Part shown: positions 42,062-51,511 of the stretch, one piece after another
Numbering within the stretch: position 1 is the first letter of the stretch
Layout of the letters: the number at the start of each line of letters is the position of its first letter
Assembly (NCBI GenBank): GCA_030424665.1
Contig: JAUHWN010000011.1
Coordinates: 1 to 51,511, forward strand
DNA: 51,511 nucleotides
Reading direction: 5' to 3'
Source of the DNA: Bdellovibrionia bacterium
GTDB lineage: Bacteria; Bdellovibrionota; Bdellovibrionia; Bdellovibrionales; JAGQZY01
The notes under the pieces: generated by a model
Database searches by the model: none
What the model saw: only the letters and a program-made list of their open reading frames with translations
What the model was told of the DNA's origin: nothing
Translations under genes and position numbers: made by a program

Positions 42062-42118
42062 AAGTGATCCAAATACCTGTAAAGACTTAAAATTTCTAAT
42101 AGCACTTGATACCCTTTA

Positions 42119-45100
42119 ATGGTGAATTTTCGCAAAATTCTTAAGTACGGCATTTTAGGTTTCTTAGCTCTCATTTTTGTGGGATTAGTCGGACTCTTTG
42201 GCTTTGTTTATTACACGTCCTACTCCGAGTCGGGTGGCGAGTTGGTCTACGAGCAAAGTCAGAATTTTCTAAAAGATTTTTTCGATATTGAATTGGAATC
42301 AGCGAACTACAAAATTATTCCACTGAAAAGTTGGGAGTTTTCGGAACTAAAAATTTCAAAAGGTGGTGAAAATTCTTTTGAATTGAGTTTTCCCAACGTG
42401 GTTGTTCTTTTTGATTTCTCCCCTTGGAGTCGTTCTCTTCAGTTTTCAGAAATACGAATGAATCAGGCCAATCTCAAAGGAGAGTTTCAAGCTTCATCCG
42501 AATTTGATGATGATGACCCGTTCGCCGATGATGATCAAGACGAGGAGTTTAATCCTCTCAAGCAGCTGGCTGAGCTTTTTTTGATGAGTTTCAAATTTGG
42601 AATCGAAAAAATAAATGTTTCTGACTTAAAAACAGATCTAATGGTTAAAACGGATTCTGGGCAAGCTCGGTTGGTTATTGAGTCACTTAATATCAATGGT
42701 CAGATGAGATTCGCGGAGCAAAGGTTTTCACTGAATCAGCAAATTAGCATTTTGTCAGAAGACAAAACTCCTGAAGTGAGTTTCACCAAAGATTCTGAGT
42801 TAAGTTTTGAAAGCTACTTGTCCCATAATTCAAATATCAATCTCAATTTAGAGTATAATATTAAAGATAACAGATGGTTTTTAAAGTCGGAAAAAACTGA
42901 ATTGCGCACTTCACTTTCGCAGGTGAAGATGCGGAGTCAAAGTGAAAGCTCAGTTTTAGATGTAAAAGCGTCGACGATTCAACCACTCATTCGTTGGACG
43001 GACTCATACGAATTTTCAAATTTGACGGAACTGACCCAGGCGCTACTGAGTCGACCGGGTCTTTCTGCTGAAGTTGATTTTCCGCAACTGGTCGTGGGCA
43101 CACAAAAGGGCAGGGTGAAAGAAAAATTAATTGGTCTTTATAGGTCGAGTGCGAGTTTAAAGATTCGGCCCAGAGATGATAAGTTTAATAATTTTGATGT
43201 CAAAGTCGATTTTCCAATCATTGAATCCAGTTTTTTGCGATCTGATGTCTCTGCCAATATCGCTGGGGTTATCAATCTCGACAAAGAATTGAATCAGGTC
43301 AAAGTGGATTCGCAAGTTGCGTTTAATGATATCGACATATTTCGCCTCAACTCTGAAACCTTCTTTGATCGTCAGGAACAAAGCCGTATCAGTTTATTAG
43401 GCGAATTAGAACCTTTGACAAAGAAAGTAACTCTTTTAAAAGATATGAGATCCTTTGTTCCCCAAAAAATTGAACTGAGGATGACCACTAATGAGTGGTT
43501 AGAAAAAGTCGGAACCGCCCTAACACTTTCGGAAAAAGAAAAGCAAATTCGCTTGAACTACGATGTATTGGGAGGCGACGGCAAAGCGTTTTCACGTATT
43601 AGGGGTTCTATCGATGTGTCTAAGCTTCTGCAAGTGGATCCCCAGTTGTCTTCTGACCACGAAATCAAGGGGCTTCGATTTCAGGGGATTCAGTCTTCTA
43701 CCATGAAACTGGGATTGAATCTGAAGGCGGAAGCCGATCAATATGTCGCTTCACTCGAGGTGAGCTCCCCGAGGTTTCAATTTAAAGATATGGCCGATAT
43801 TAGGGATATGGAGCTCATTGCCGATGGGAATGTTGGTAAAGATTTAGAAAAAATTAATTCAAACCTTTTATTTAAATCCGGTGAGGTTGAGCACGGGCGG
43901 GTTCAAGTGGGATTGAGTGAAAACTCCAGTGGAGTTTCTCTTAATTACAAATTTGGTTTTTTTCGGGCGATGGATTTATTGCCGAAGGACTTTCGTAAAA
44001 AGTTAAAAGCCCTAGGAGCCTGGGACTTTGAATCCCAAGGGAATGTGCAAAGTCGGCGAAAAATCGCCGATCTAATGCAATTTGAGGGTCTGAAGTCTTT
44101 GCACGCAATTGATATCAATAGCAATCTAAAGTTAACACAAAGAGAAGAAGGCCAAGGCAAGTTTGCCATAGCCGCCTCGGAATCGATGAATGTCGATGCG
44201 GATATTAAATTCAAGAAAAATAACCGTATCAATAGTCTGATCACATTTAGTCTGCCCCAATTGGTCAGCGAAAAACTTTTTATCATGCGCGAGTTATCAG
44301 GAAATTTTGAGTTTAATGGAGACTACTTAAATTTCGAAGGTGGGCGCTTGCGGGTGAATATCGAAAACGAGGGTCTGTCTCTAGCGCGGGCTGACTCAAG
44401 TTTTGAATCAGTTGGAGAGATAAAGTCTGCGATCGAATTAGATTTCACCAATGGTACCCTCTTAGAGATTATGCGAGCTCACCTGGATGTAGGAGATCGC
44501 TTTTTCAGTGTGAGAGTCAGCGGTCAATCCAATATCAAACAAAAAAATGCCCAGTTATTGGGTCGTGTTTCGATTAACCCCGGAAAGAAGGGTGTAAAAA
44601 TTCCTGGCTACACACTAAAGGGTAAAATTCTTGTGCCTTTTAGCCTTGGAGTAAAAAGGGGTAAAGAAGCAGAAATAGATGGGCGTGTTCGATTTTCAAA
44701 CTTTTCGGTTCTCAGTCCAAAAATCTCACTGAAAAACCTTAGGGGTCCCATTCCTTTTAAGGAATCTTTGAGCATAGATAAAAATAATATTTTGTTTTTA
44801 AATCCATTGGCTCGAAATCCGTTTGCTCGAGTTGAGTACAAGCAAGTTCAGCCCCTCTTAAAGCAATCAAACCGCATCAGTTTTGACGAACTCATTCTCG
44901 AAGGAAAGAAGCTGGGACCTTTTTACGGTTACCTCTCGGTTGATCAAAACCTTCTTTCTATTCACGATTTCGATTTTGTTTTGCCAAAGGGTGGTCATAT
45001 CGATGGTGAATTTGTTTTAGATTTTCGGCCCTCTCAGCTCGCTGTAGGAATGTTAGGAAGAATGACAGAAGTTCAGTTGAATTCTATCTTGAAAGACTCC

Positions 45101-45466
45101 CTGACCAAGGGGTTAAATTTAGAAGGGGACGAGGTCAGCCTAAGGTCGGGTGTTGAATTTAATATGACTGAAGGTCTGGTTAACGGTCGCGTGGATGTCT
45201 TAAAAATCAGTTCGAATTCACTAAGGGCCCTTCTCAACGTAGTAGACCCTAATTATCAGGACGATCAAATTAACTTGGCTCGCTCTTTTGTCGGCTTTGC
45301 ACCCTCTCGCGTCACTTTGGATTTTAGACAAGGCTTTTTAGATCTTGGAATTGCCTTTTCAGAACAGGATCAGTTTTTTAATATATATGGAGTTCATATC
45401 AGTCCGATCGTGCTAGAGAGTTTGAAGCCCGTTCGGGAAATATTGAAAGGAATACCGGTACGATGA
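42119..45466 (+). CDS. AsmA/TamB-like large envelope protein
   Basis: 1115 residues. One N-terminal membrane helix (GILGFLALIFVGLVGLFGFVYY) anchors a long beta-rich periplasmic part, the layout of AsmA-like bridge proteins that move phospholipid between the membranes. A short acidic loop (FDDDDPFADDDQDEEF, about 126-141) interrupts the first domain. The C-terminal part (LDFRPSQLAVGMLGRM, VSLRSGVEFNMTEGLVNGRV) is consistent with the AsmA C-terminal region. It overlaps the lipoprotein gene by four bases. Confidence 0.8.
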   Translation: MVNFRKILKYGILGFLALIFVGLVGLFGFVYYTSYSESGGELVYEQSQNFLKDFFDIELESANYKIIPLKSWEFSELKISKGGENSFELSFPNVVVLFDFSPWSRSLQFSEIRMNQANLKGEFQASSEFDDDDPFADDDQDEEFNPLKQLAELFLMSFKFGIEKINVSDLKTDLMVKTDSGQARLVIESLNINGQMRFAEQRFSLNQQISILSEDKTPEVSFTKDSELSFESYLSHNSNINLNLEYNIKDNRWFLKSEKTELRTSLSQVKMRSQSESSVLDVKASTIQPLIRWTDSYEFSNLTELTQALLSRPGLSAEVDFPQLVVGTQKGRVKEKLIGLYRSSASLKIRPRDDKFNNFDVKVDFPIIESSFLRSDVSANIAGVINLDKELNQVKVDSQVAFNDIDIFRLNSETFFDRQEQSRISLLGELEPLTKKVTLLKDMRSFVPQKIELRMTTNEWLEKVGTALTLSEKEKQIRLNYDVLGGDGKAFSRIRGSIDVSKLLQVDPQLSSDHEIKGLRFQGIQSSTMKLGLNLKAEADQYVASLEVSSPRFQFKDMADIRDMELIADGNVGKDLEKINSNLLFKSGEVEHGRVQVGLSENSSGVSLNYKFGFFRAMDLLPKDFRKKLKALGAWDFESQGNVQSRRKIADLMQFEGLKSLHAIDINSNLKLTQREEGQGKFAIAASESMNVDADIKFKKNNRINSLITFSLPQLVSEKLFIMRELSGNFEFNGDYLNFEGGRLRVNIENEGLSLARADSSFESVGEIKSAIELDFTNGTLLEIMRAHLDVGDRFFSVRVSGQSNIKQKNAQLLGRVSINPGKKGVKIPGYTLKGKILVPFSLGVKRGKEAEIDGRVRFSNFSVLSPKISLKNLRGPIPFKESLSIDKNNILFLNPLARNPFARVEYKQVQPLLKQSNRISFDELILEGKKLGPFYGYLSVDQNLLSIHDFDFVLPKGGHIDGEFVLDFRPSQLAVGMLGRMTEVQLNSILKDSLTKGLNLEGDEVSLRSGVEFNMTEGLVNGRVDVLKISSNSLRALLNVVDPNYQDDQINLARSFVGFAPSRVTLDFRQGFLDLGIAFSEQDQFFNIYGVHISPIVLESLKPVREILKGIPVR

Positions 45467-45717
45467 AATTAATTATTTTGATAGCGCTTATGGGTTCTCT
45501 CAGTGCTTGCTCAGTTGCGCTCAAACCAAAGTTCGTGAATCGTGAAACAGTCATGGAAAAGGAATCTGCTGTTCAATGGTCTTCTTTCGAGAAAAAAATC
45601 AGCAAAAAATTCGAAAAAAGGGGTCCATCTTTCTTCTCAAAAGAATCGACTGACAAGCGAAGAAAAAAATTGCTCAACGTTATTAATTCTGAATTTAATT
45701 CGACTGTTAAAAAGTAA
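45463..45717 (+). CDS. Small lipoprotein
   Basis: 84 residues, ATGA overlap with the AsmA-like gene. Lipobox LMGSLSAC (Cys16), then a very basic helical tail (KKISKKFEKRG, KRRKKLLN). No family was recognised; probably a partner of the flanking envelope proteins. Confidence 0.8.
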   Translation: MKLIILIALMGSLSACSVALKPKFVNRETVMEKESAVQWSSFEKKISKKFEKRGPSFFSKESTDKRRKKLLNVINSEFNSTVKK

Positions 45718-45732
45718 TTTGGGAGAGTGTCG

Positions 45733-48700
45733 ATGTTGCTAGTTCGAATCAGGTCAATTGCACTGATTTTGTTTTTAGTGGGTTTCATTGCCGAAGTTCA
45801 GGCGCAAACCAACGCCAAACTGAAGGAGGCCGAAACTCAGAGGTTGATTCCACTTGAAAAATTAACCATTGGCCCCTACGACAACTACCAATCCAGTGTA
45901 TCGACCTCTAACGAAAAGATGGTCTACACTCGTAAGATCAATTTGGTGCCCAGAGTTTTTATTCAAAACCGCAATGGCAGCGAAGCCAAAAGTTTGCTAT
46001 CGTTAAATGTTGATAGTGACCAGGCTGAGATGAGCCCCGATGGTGAGAAGATTGCACTGACCTATTATGGGAACACAGCCCGCGGACAAATCTGTATTGT
46101 AGAAACCAAGGGCTCAAAGCCAAACTGTATTACCCAGGGGCTCGATAGTAACGCCGACCCTCAGTGGATTAGCAATAATGAGGTTGCCTATCGAAAGTAC
46201 AAAGTCGGTTCTTCAACTAGCCAACTGATTCTTCACAATATCGAATCCGGGGCAAAAAAACTATTACTCAACGAGGCCTTTCGCGCCGCTCGACTCAGTC
46301 TCGATAAAAAGTATATTGTTTTTTTAAAGTCCGGGAGTGGGGGCGCAAATATTCACATCATCCGCATGGGAGTGGCTGAGCCGCGAAAGATCAATCTTTC
46401 GATTCCGGGTCAATCGGGATTTCCTCGCTTTTCGATGGATGGAAAGTATATTTACTTCTCCCATTATTTGAGCGATTCGAATAAAGATCAGGTGATCGAT
46501 GCCAATGATGACTCCGCTATCTTTAGAATTGCCACCCAAGAAGCTCTTAAAGCCACTGGCGATATTTTTCCACAGCAGTTAACTTCTCAAGAATCCAATT
46601 GTAGTTTCCCAGAGCCTTCAAAGGTTTTTCTATTTGTAACCTGCGCCTATCAAGGGTCTCTGGATGTCTACCAAGCTCCCTTGAACGGTGTCATACCTTC
46701 GCGCTGGAATATTACCCAGCTTTGGGATGCCCATGCTTCGAGCCGCAGCTACTTTGATCGCCTTCTAATTCTCAATGCTCTTTACTTTAAAAATTGGACT
46801 AAGGGTGCTGACGACTTTATAGTTCGTCGAATTAGCAATCACGTTTTAGCCAAAAATTACAGTGCCGCCATAGACTTAATAGAAGGGTTAAAGTCGGCCG
46901 GATTAAAAAAGAAGTTTAAAGCCCTGGAGTTTTTTGTACGCTCGATAAAGGCCGAAGAAGAACTCGGAGGCAGCGAGGTGACCAATCGATTCCGTCGATT
47001 CGTTAGTGGCTTACAGCGCCAGTCTCGAAGCAGTGGAGTCGACCTTCAAGTACGAAAAATTCTAAATGCTCTCTACTCCTCGTTACTTCGCAACGATGGA
47101 TTGGCCCGTAAGCGCCTTAAGGCCGTGCGCGTGAGTCACCTAAAGAGTCCCGAAGATGTCTATTTGTTTTTTGAGGTGGCCAGACGCTTCTACATGAAAA
47201 AATCTGATTTTAGTTATCAATGGGTGAATTGGCTTTCGACCCTTCTCAATGGCGCTCAACTCAATAGTCAGGCTCGAGTGTATTACCTTTTTCAATACAT
47301 GACTGAGGCCTCTGCTGAACTCAGTGAACTCGAATTTGATCGCAGCATTCGCTCCCTGCAAAACAAGATTTCAAAAATTCCAGAGTCGGCCCTAATTCAA
47401 TCGGAACTCAATCTATTAGAAATGGTTGGCGAAGAGGATGTTAAGAAGCGAAATCAGAAGTACAAAGAATTTAACAGTTTTGTTTCTCAACGCAAGGATG
47501 ACTATTTTTTAATGCGGGCCATGTTTATCAGAGCCGTAATTCGCTTAGCCCAGGCGGGGAAAACTGATTTACTCAGTTTTGCTGCGACAAATTGGTTTAA
47601 TTTGACGAAAAAATCACAAACGGAATTCTATTTTGCCAGACAACAGTACATCTACGCCATGCTCGATCAGGCCTATGGAAATTTCTACCGAGGTAAAATC
47701 CGCTATTCGACGAGCCAATTTTATGGATCCCTGCTTTATACGGATGACCTTGAATCCCACTACTCCTACGTGGTGTCCATGGTTAAAGATGGTCAGCGCA
47801 AGAAGCTCGATGAGCGTTACGCCTTCTTGCAAAAAAGAAACTTTACGAAAGAAAACTTCGAGTTTGTGAAGGCCCTCCTTTTAATTCTCGATACTCAGGG
47901 TTCAAAAAAGAGTACCGATGCCCTCGAAGATGCCTACGCTTTTCTTGATGGCATGGATGCGAACCTCAATTCCAGTATCAGGCATCTCTTAATGGGGTGG
48001 ATTAAATATCAGATGGTTTTAGCCAGTCAAAGTGATGATGGTTTTAATGAAGAGTATTTTTCTCGCTCCCATAAACACCTCATGCTTTCTTTAGATCTGG
48101 CCCAAGATAACGAACGCATTCGCAGCTCCGCTTTAAATAATCTCGGTTTGTTGCACTTTGAAGCGCAGAATTTTGGTCTCTCGGTAGAGTACTTTAAAAA
48201 GCGCGAGGCCTATAGCTTTGAATCGAACGACGAAGAAGTGGCCTATAATTACTTTTTTGCGCGAAGCCTCTACTATAATTTGGACGCCCAAAAGGCCTAT
48301 GCCCGGTTGATGACCTTGATTGACTCTAAAAAAGTACAGGGGCGGGAACTCGCTATATTCTTTGAGCGCGCTGGATTTTACGCCTACCAGGCGGGGCAAT
48401 TTTCAAATAGTGCTAATGCCTATGAAAACTTTTTGCAAACGGGTGAGAAAATCCCAGCCAGTGAAGAGGTTAAGCTAAGGCTCAGCTACGGTTACTCACT
48501 TATGAAGCTCGGTCGTAAAGACCAGGCACTGACATCTTTTAATCGCGCTCTTAATTTATCGGGCCAGTTAAAAGGGGATGATCAATTGCGCATTCGCTTG
48601 ATTCTTAGCGGCTTAATTATTCGAGCCAGCCAAGCGCCCACCCAGGCGCAGCTTGATAGTAATTGGCAAATACTCAGTGATGTTGGACCAAAACTGGGAA

Positions 48701-49182
48701 AGGTGAATATTAAACCTGCGAACTGGCACGAGTATCGTTTGCGCAATCGTCTGTACCGCCTAGATCTCAGTTTAAAAGCGAAAAAAGAATCTCAACAGAT
48801 TCGTGGACAAATCTTTTCGATTCTCGATGACTTCAGTGATGATTTGGCTGGTGGTTTATCGAATGCCTACTTTCAGGGGCTCTCCGAATTTGTTCTCTCT
48901 GGGATCTACGCAAAAGATGAGGCTAATAAAGAAAAGTATATTGAGGTGCTCGACGAGCAAATGGAACTTTATAAGAAGTTTAAAGAGCGACAGATTGTTT
49001 TTGAAAGTCAGCGCATTAAACTCTTGCTTTTGCGCAAGTACTTAGAGTTGGGGCCACAGGGTTTTACTACGTGGTTTGAAAAGTACAGTATCTCTGGAGA
49101 TCCTCGATTTCTGATCCAGAAGGGAGCGCCCCGTTGGCAAAGCCTCCGCTCCTTTGCTGGCGTCCTCAGTCAATGGAAATGA
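45733..49182 (+). CDS. Periplasmic TolB-like propeller plus TPR protein
   Basis: 1149 residues from the ATG at 45733 (GGGAG seven bases upstream); a GTG two codons earlier is possible. Signal peptide (LILFLVGFIAEVQA). Residues of about 50-340 contain beta-propeller repeats of the TolB/PD40 kind (QAEMSPDGEKIALT, PRFSMDGKYIYFSHY), including a calcium-loop-like DSNKDQVIDANDD. The rest is helical with TPR-like repeats (ALNNLGLLHFEAQNFGLSVEYF, LRLSYGYSLMKLGRKDQALT). It probably assembles or monitors an envelope complex together with the two preceding genes. Confidence 0.85.
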   Translation: MLLVRIRSIALILFLVGFIAEVQAQTNAKLKEAETQRLIPLEKLTIGPYDNYQSSVSTSNEKMVYTRKINLVPRVFIQNRNGSEAKSLLSLNVDSDQAEMSPDGEKIALTYYGNTARGQICIVETKGSKPNCITQGLDSNADPQWISNNEVAYRKYKVGSSTSQLILHNIESGAKKLLLNEAFRAARLSLDKKYIVFLKSGSGGANIHIIRMGVAEPRKINLSIPGQSGFPRFSMDGKYIYFSHYLSDSNKDQVIDANDDSAIFRIATQEALKATGDIFPQQLTSQESNCSFPEPSKVFLFVTCAYQGSLDVYQAPLNGVIPSRWNITQLWDAHASSRSYFDRLLILNALYFKNWTKGADDFIVRRISNHVLAKNYSAAIDLIEGLKSAGLKKKFKALEFFVRSIKAEEELGGSEVTNRFRRFVSGLQRQSRSSGVDLQVRKILNALYSSLLRNDGLARKRLKAVRVSHLKSPEDVYLFFEVARRFYMKKSDFSYQWVNWLSTLLNGAQLNSQARVYYLFQYMTEASAELSELEFDRSIRSLQNKISKIPESALIQSELNLLEMVGEEDVKKRNQKYKEFNSFVSQRKDDYFLMRAMFIRAVIRLAQAGKTDLLSFAATNWFNLTKKSQTEFYFARQQYIYAMLDQAYGNFYRGKIRYSTSQFYGSLLYTDDLESHYSYVVSMVKDGQRKKLDERYAFLQKRNFTKENFEFVKALLLILDTQGSKKSTDALEDAYAFLDGMDANLNSSIRHLLMGWIKYQMVLASQSDDGFNEEYFSRSHKHLMLSLDLAQDNERIRSSALNNLGLLHFEAQNFGLSVEYFKKREAYSFESNDEEVAYNYFFARSLYYNLDAQKAYARLMTLIDSKKVQGRELAIFFERAGFYAYQAGQFSNSANAYENFLQTGEKIPASEEVKLRLSYGYSLMKLGRKDQALTSFNRALNLSGQLKGDDQLRIRLILSGLIIRASQAPTQAQLDSNWQILSDVGPKLGKVNIKPANWHEYRLRNRLYRLDLSLKAKKESQQIRGQIFSILDDFSDDLAGGLSNAYFQGLSEFVLSGIYAKDEANKEKYIEVLDEQMELYKKFKERQIVFESQRIKLLLLRKYLELGPQGFTTWFEKYSISGDPRFLIQKGAPRWQSLRSFAGVLSQWK

Positions 49183-49211
49183 AAAAAAGAGGCTTTGAGA
49201 GCCTCTTTTTT
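49183..49211. terminator. Bidirectional terminator
   Basis: AAAAAAGAGGC and GCCTCTTTTTT form an 11-bp stem directly after the stop; it also faces the end of the convergent heme-lipoprotein gene. Confidence 0.93.
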
Positions 49212-49235
49212 ATACTAGCAAATCACAAAATTCGA

Positions 49236-49748
49236 TTAGTTGTTGGCAGCGCCTTGGTTAATCCAAGAGGCAATGGCATCTTCCTCATCGGCGGTCAATG
49301 AAGTTAATCCATTAACATGGGTATTAGTTGGCGCCGTGCATCCATTCGCATTGAAGGTTGGATTAATTCCAGTGTCAACGACAGCGGCGAAGTAAGAGGC
49401 ATTTGCATTGCCAGCAGTTATGTAGTCATCACCATCGCAATTGGCATCTGCAGTTGTAGCTGTGACAACACCAGAACTAATTGTGTTATAAGCTGTCGTT
49501 TTACTAGTAAGATCTATGAGGACACCATTCGTATCATAGGCCGCCTCTCCAGGAACGTGGCAGCTAGCACAATTCGAAACTAAAACATTAGTGTAGATCG
49601 AAGAGAACGTCGGTTCGAGAGTGTCGGTGTTATTATCTTTTTCACTACCGCAGCGGGTGAGCAGAAGACTAGCCGCCAAGGCGAGTAGCACAATGCCTAG
49701 GGGTTTTAAAATACGTCTCTTAGTTTCAGATAGTAAACCTGATTTCAT
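49236..49748 (-). CDS. c-type heme-motif lipoprotein
   Basis: 170 residues. Lipobox LLLTRC (Cys33) after a long N-terminus. The mature protein has one CxxCH heme-attachment motif (SNCASCHVPG) and ends with ITADEEDAIASWINQGA-like residues (LTADEEDAIASWINQGA), the pattern of cytochrome-type domains in Planctomycete and Bdellovibrio lipoproteins. It is probably an electron carrier or heme sensor on the periplasmic side. Partner unknown. Confidence 0.83.
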   Translation of the reverse strand: MKSGLLSETKRRILKPLGIVLLALAASLLLTRCGSEKDNNTDTLEPTFSSIYTNVLVSNCASCHVPGEAAYDTNGVLIDLTSKTTAYNTISSGVVTATTADANCDGDDYITAGNANASYFAAVVDTGINPTFNANGCTAPTNTHVNGLTSLTADEEDAIASWINQGAANN

Positions 49749-49873
49749 AGGTAGATCCTCACGTTTCTTTAAGCATTCTCAATAATGCTATATCGATGCC
49801 AGCTTAGGAAAGGCAAAAATCCAGAAAATGATCCAAAAATCAAATCTTTAAGACGGGCGTGGTCAAATTATTG

Positions 49874-51079
49874 TTACCGTATCAGCCTTAATTTGCTCCA
49901 GATGGCGATATGATCTGATCCAGTCTTAGAGACGGCATAATCCTCAGAAACATCGGCAAAGCAATTCTGTCCCGCTTCATTTTGATAGCGAATGCGCACA
50001 AAACCAGGAGGAATGGGTCTGTCAGGCTTTTGTTTGCAACCGCGCTCAATGCGCTTTGCTTCGGGGCGAACCGCTCCAGAAGCCACAACTTCAAAGCCGG
50101 GGCCCACTAAAATATAATCAAACTGTCGAGTGAATTCTTCGGGGCGAAAACTTTGACTGCGATAGGTCACTTCGGGTGTGGGAAGCCAGTATTTAAAAAT
50201 CTCTCCCAGGCGATTAATGACTTCAGCTCCTGGGTTCTCATCTCTCGAATCAACATTCCAATCGCCAAGAGCAACAAACTTACTTCCAGGTTTAAGGGGG
50301 GTAATTCCGATGTCGCGCGGTACGGGGAAATCGGTTTTCCCAGTGAGATACCACTCTAAGAAAGCCAGCTGTAGGTAGTTTCTTTGCGGATTGATTGAAT
50401 TGGGGTTGCCAAAGCCAAAGCCTGGGACCGTGTGAAGTAATATGAAGTGAACGTCTTCACCAGCCACATCGAGAGTGATATCTGTAAAGTTTTTATCAAA
50501 AAGTTCCATGTCAGCCGGTAAGGGCTTTCCGTCTTTTTGTCTAAACTTTGTGGGATCGAAATCGGGATTAAATGCTTTTATTGGGAGTTCTGTTAAAACA
50601 ACTTCTTTTTTTATTGGAAAACGGCTCGCACCCGCCGTAGAGTATTGCCCCGGAAAAAGTCCAAAGTTGACTGGATCAGCAAAGCGATCGGTTTGGCCGG
50701 GCCCCGGTTTGCGCACATAATTTCCATTCTCATCTTTTTTTGCCTTCATTCCCGTATTAGCGGGGTTAAAGCTAATGTATTTGAAGTTGACGCCGACTTT
50801 TTCGAGAAATCGATCTACATTTTTGCCACGGGTTTTAAACTGTGAGTTCGGGACCCCAGGTAGGTCGTATTGCATTTCGTTGATCGAAAAGAAATCCGGG
50901 CTAATCTGGCGAATAATTTGTCCTGCAGCCTCGAGTTGCCCAAGATCAAATAAAGCTTCACAGGTATGAATTTTGTGACTGTCGAGTTCTTTAATATTGT
51001 AGTGGAGAACTGTAATTTCTTCAGCTCGGGCGGCCATTGTCATAATCAGAAGAGTTAAAACAAAAAATATGCGCTTCAT
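49874..51079 (-). CDS. Exported endonuclease/exonuclease/phosphatase-family enzyme
   Basis: 401 residues from the ATG at 51079, giving a signal peptide (IFFVLTLLIMTMAARA); an in-frame start at 51145 would hide it. EEP motifs: VLHYNIKELDS, FFSINEMQ (metal Glu), LLHTVPGFG, ALGDWNVDSRDE and the final SDHIAIW (Asp-His). The family hydrolyses phosphodiesters of nucleic acids, inositol phosphates or sphingomyelin. Secretion suggests an extracellular nuclease or phosphodiesterase. Confidence 0.88.
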   Translation of the reverse strand: MKRIFFVLTLLIMTMAARAEEITVLHYNIKELDSHKIHTCEALFDLGQLEAAGQIIRQISPDFFSINEMQYDLPGVPNSQFKTRGKNVDRFLEKVGVNFKYISFNPANTGMKAKKDENGNYVRKPGPGQTDRFADPVNFGLFPGQYSTAGASRFPIKKEVVLTELPIKAFNPDFDPTKFRQKDGKPLPADMELFDKNFTDITLDVAGEDVHFILLHTVPGFGFGNPNSINPQRNYLQLAFLEWYLTGKTDFPVPRDIGITPLKPGSKFVALGDWNVDSRDENPGAEVINRLGEIFKYWLPTPEVTYRSQSFRPEEFTRQFDYILVGPGFEVVASGAVRPEAKRIERGCKQKPDRPIPPGFVRIRYQNEAGQNCFADVSEDYAVSKTGSDHIAIWSKLRLIR

Positions 51080-51244
51080 TTTTTCACCACAACTTTTCAG
51101 TTCCCCTTGGGGATTTTCGATCTTTTCTTTTCCGTGTAAAAGCAAGATCTATTCCTGACCTCTGACAAAGGGATGGTAAATATATTTAGTTTTGACGGAG
51201 AGCCAAGTTCTAAGAAAAATAGAGGGGTCACCGGGAGATATGGA

Positions 51245-51511
51245 ATGAAATTAAAGGTTTTACTCGTCGTTTTTCTTACAGGTTTCGCTTTTCAATCTGA
51301 AGCACAACAATTGATTTTTGGAGCCCACTTCGGCTATTCGACAGCGGATCAAAGCGATATCAATACTCTGATCACCCGAGCCAATGCCCGAGCGGGAGGA
51401 ATTTCGACGTCGTCTCTCAGCGATGCCTACGAAGGAGTATTAACTCTCGGTTACAGACCCTCACAATCTTCGTTTGCTTACCTTTTGAGACCAGCCATTT
51501 TTTATACGGCC
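51245..51511 (+). CDS. Exported, probably outer-membrane protein (N-terminal part)
   Basis: 89 residues to the window end. GGGAGA precedes the ATG. Signal peptide (VLLVVFLTGFAFQSEA), then alternating strands (LIFGAHFGYSTAD, YEGVLTLGYRP, FAYLLRPAIFYT) like an outer-membrane beta-barrel. The family cannot be set from this fragment. Confidence 0.75.
   Translation, partial: MKLKVLLVVFLTGFAFQSEAQQLIFGAHFGYSTADQSDINTLITRANARAGGISTSSLSDAYEGVLTLGYRPSQSSFAYLLRPAIFYTA

Overview
The window reads as chromosome of a Gram-negative bacterium, most likely a member of the Bdellovibrionota (formerly placed in the Deltaproteobacteria). This is an inference from gene content (many lipoproteins, secreted repeat proteins, a MotA/MotB-like channel operon, HflK/HflC, AsmA-like and TolB-like envelope proteins, a GGDEF protein) and from frequent TTG starts. 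No rRNA or other firm taxonomic marker is present.

Layout. 1-900 (minus): start of a heavy-metal RND pump (CzcA/CusA type) preceded by a histidine-rich exported protein. 1126-8010 (plus): a tightly overlapping operon with a MotA/TolQ-like and a MotB/OmpA-like subunit set between two large unrecognised membrane proteins, then a Cys-rich exported protein and a PLP-dependent enzyme of the KBL/AONS family with altered active-site residues. 8201-11697: a beta-helix exported protein, a helical-repeat protein, a small membrane protein, a LysE-type exporter and an SRPBCC protein. 12145-18574: an A+T-rich block of translation and RNA genes: a YbiT-like ABC-F protein with a dead second ATPase domain, an RhlE-like helicase, a zinc-ribbon protein, two RRM proteins and two 97-residue HPF/RaiA-like paralogues, with an SDR enzyme between. 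It is bounded at 11907 by a degenerate copy of the tRNA-Asp 3' end and at 19814 by a good one, so it may be an old island.

19814-26507 is a 6.6-kb integrated element in a tRNA-Asp gene, bounded by perfect 55-bp repeats. It carries an MvaI/BcnI-type restriction-modification pair, a Rep_trans (RstA/NicK/MobT-like) initiator or relaxase, a membrane protein and an FtsK/HerA-type ATPase that appears to be joined to it by a -1 frameshift on nine A residues, a small possible DNA-binding protein, a hairpin-rich intergenic region that is the best origin candidate, a second membrane protein whose start is also frame-broken, a tyrosine integrase and a small partner gene. This is the most novel part of the window: either a minimal integrative mobilizable element or a coat-less inovirus-like element.

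26740-51511 looks like ordinary chromosome: GNAT enzyme, TSUP transporter, HflK/HflC, a subtilisin-like protease overlapping an RHS-like exported protein, a diguanylate cyclase without the usual inhibitory site, a rhodanese, repeat-rich lipoproteins, a large S41 peptidase, RsmE, an AsmA-like/lipoprotein/TolB-TPR envelope operon, a c-type heme lipoprotein, an exported EEP-family enzyme and the start of a probable outer-membrane protein.
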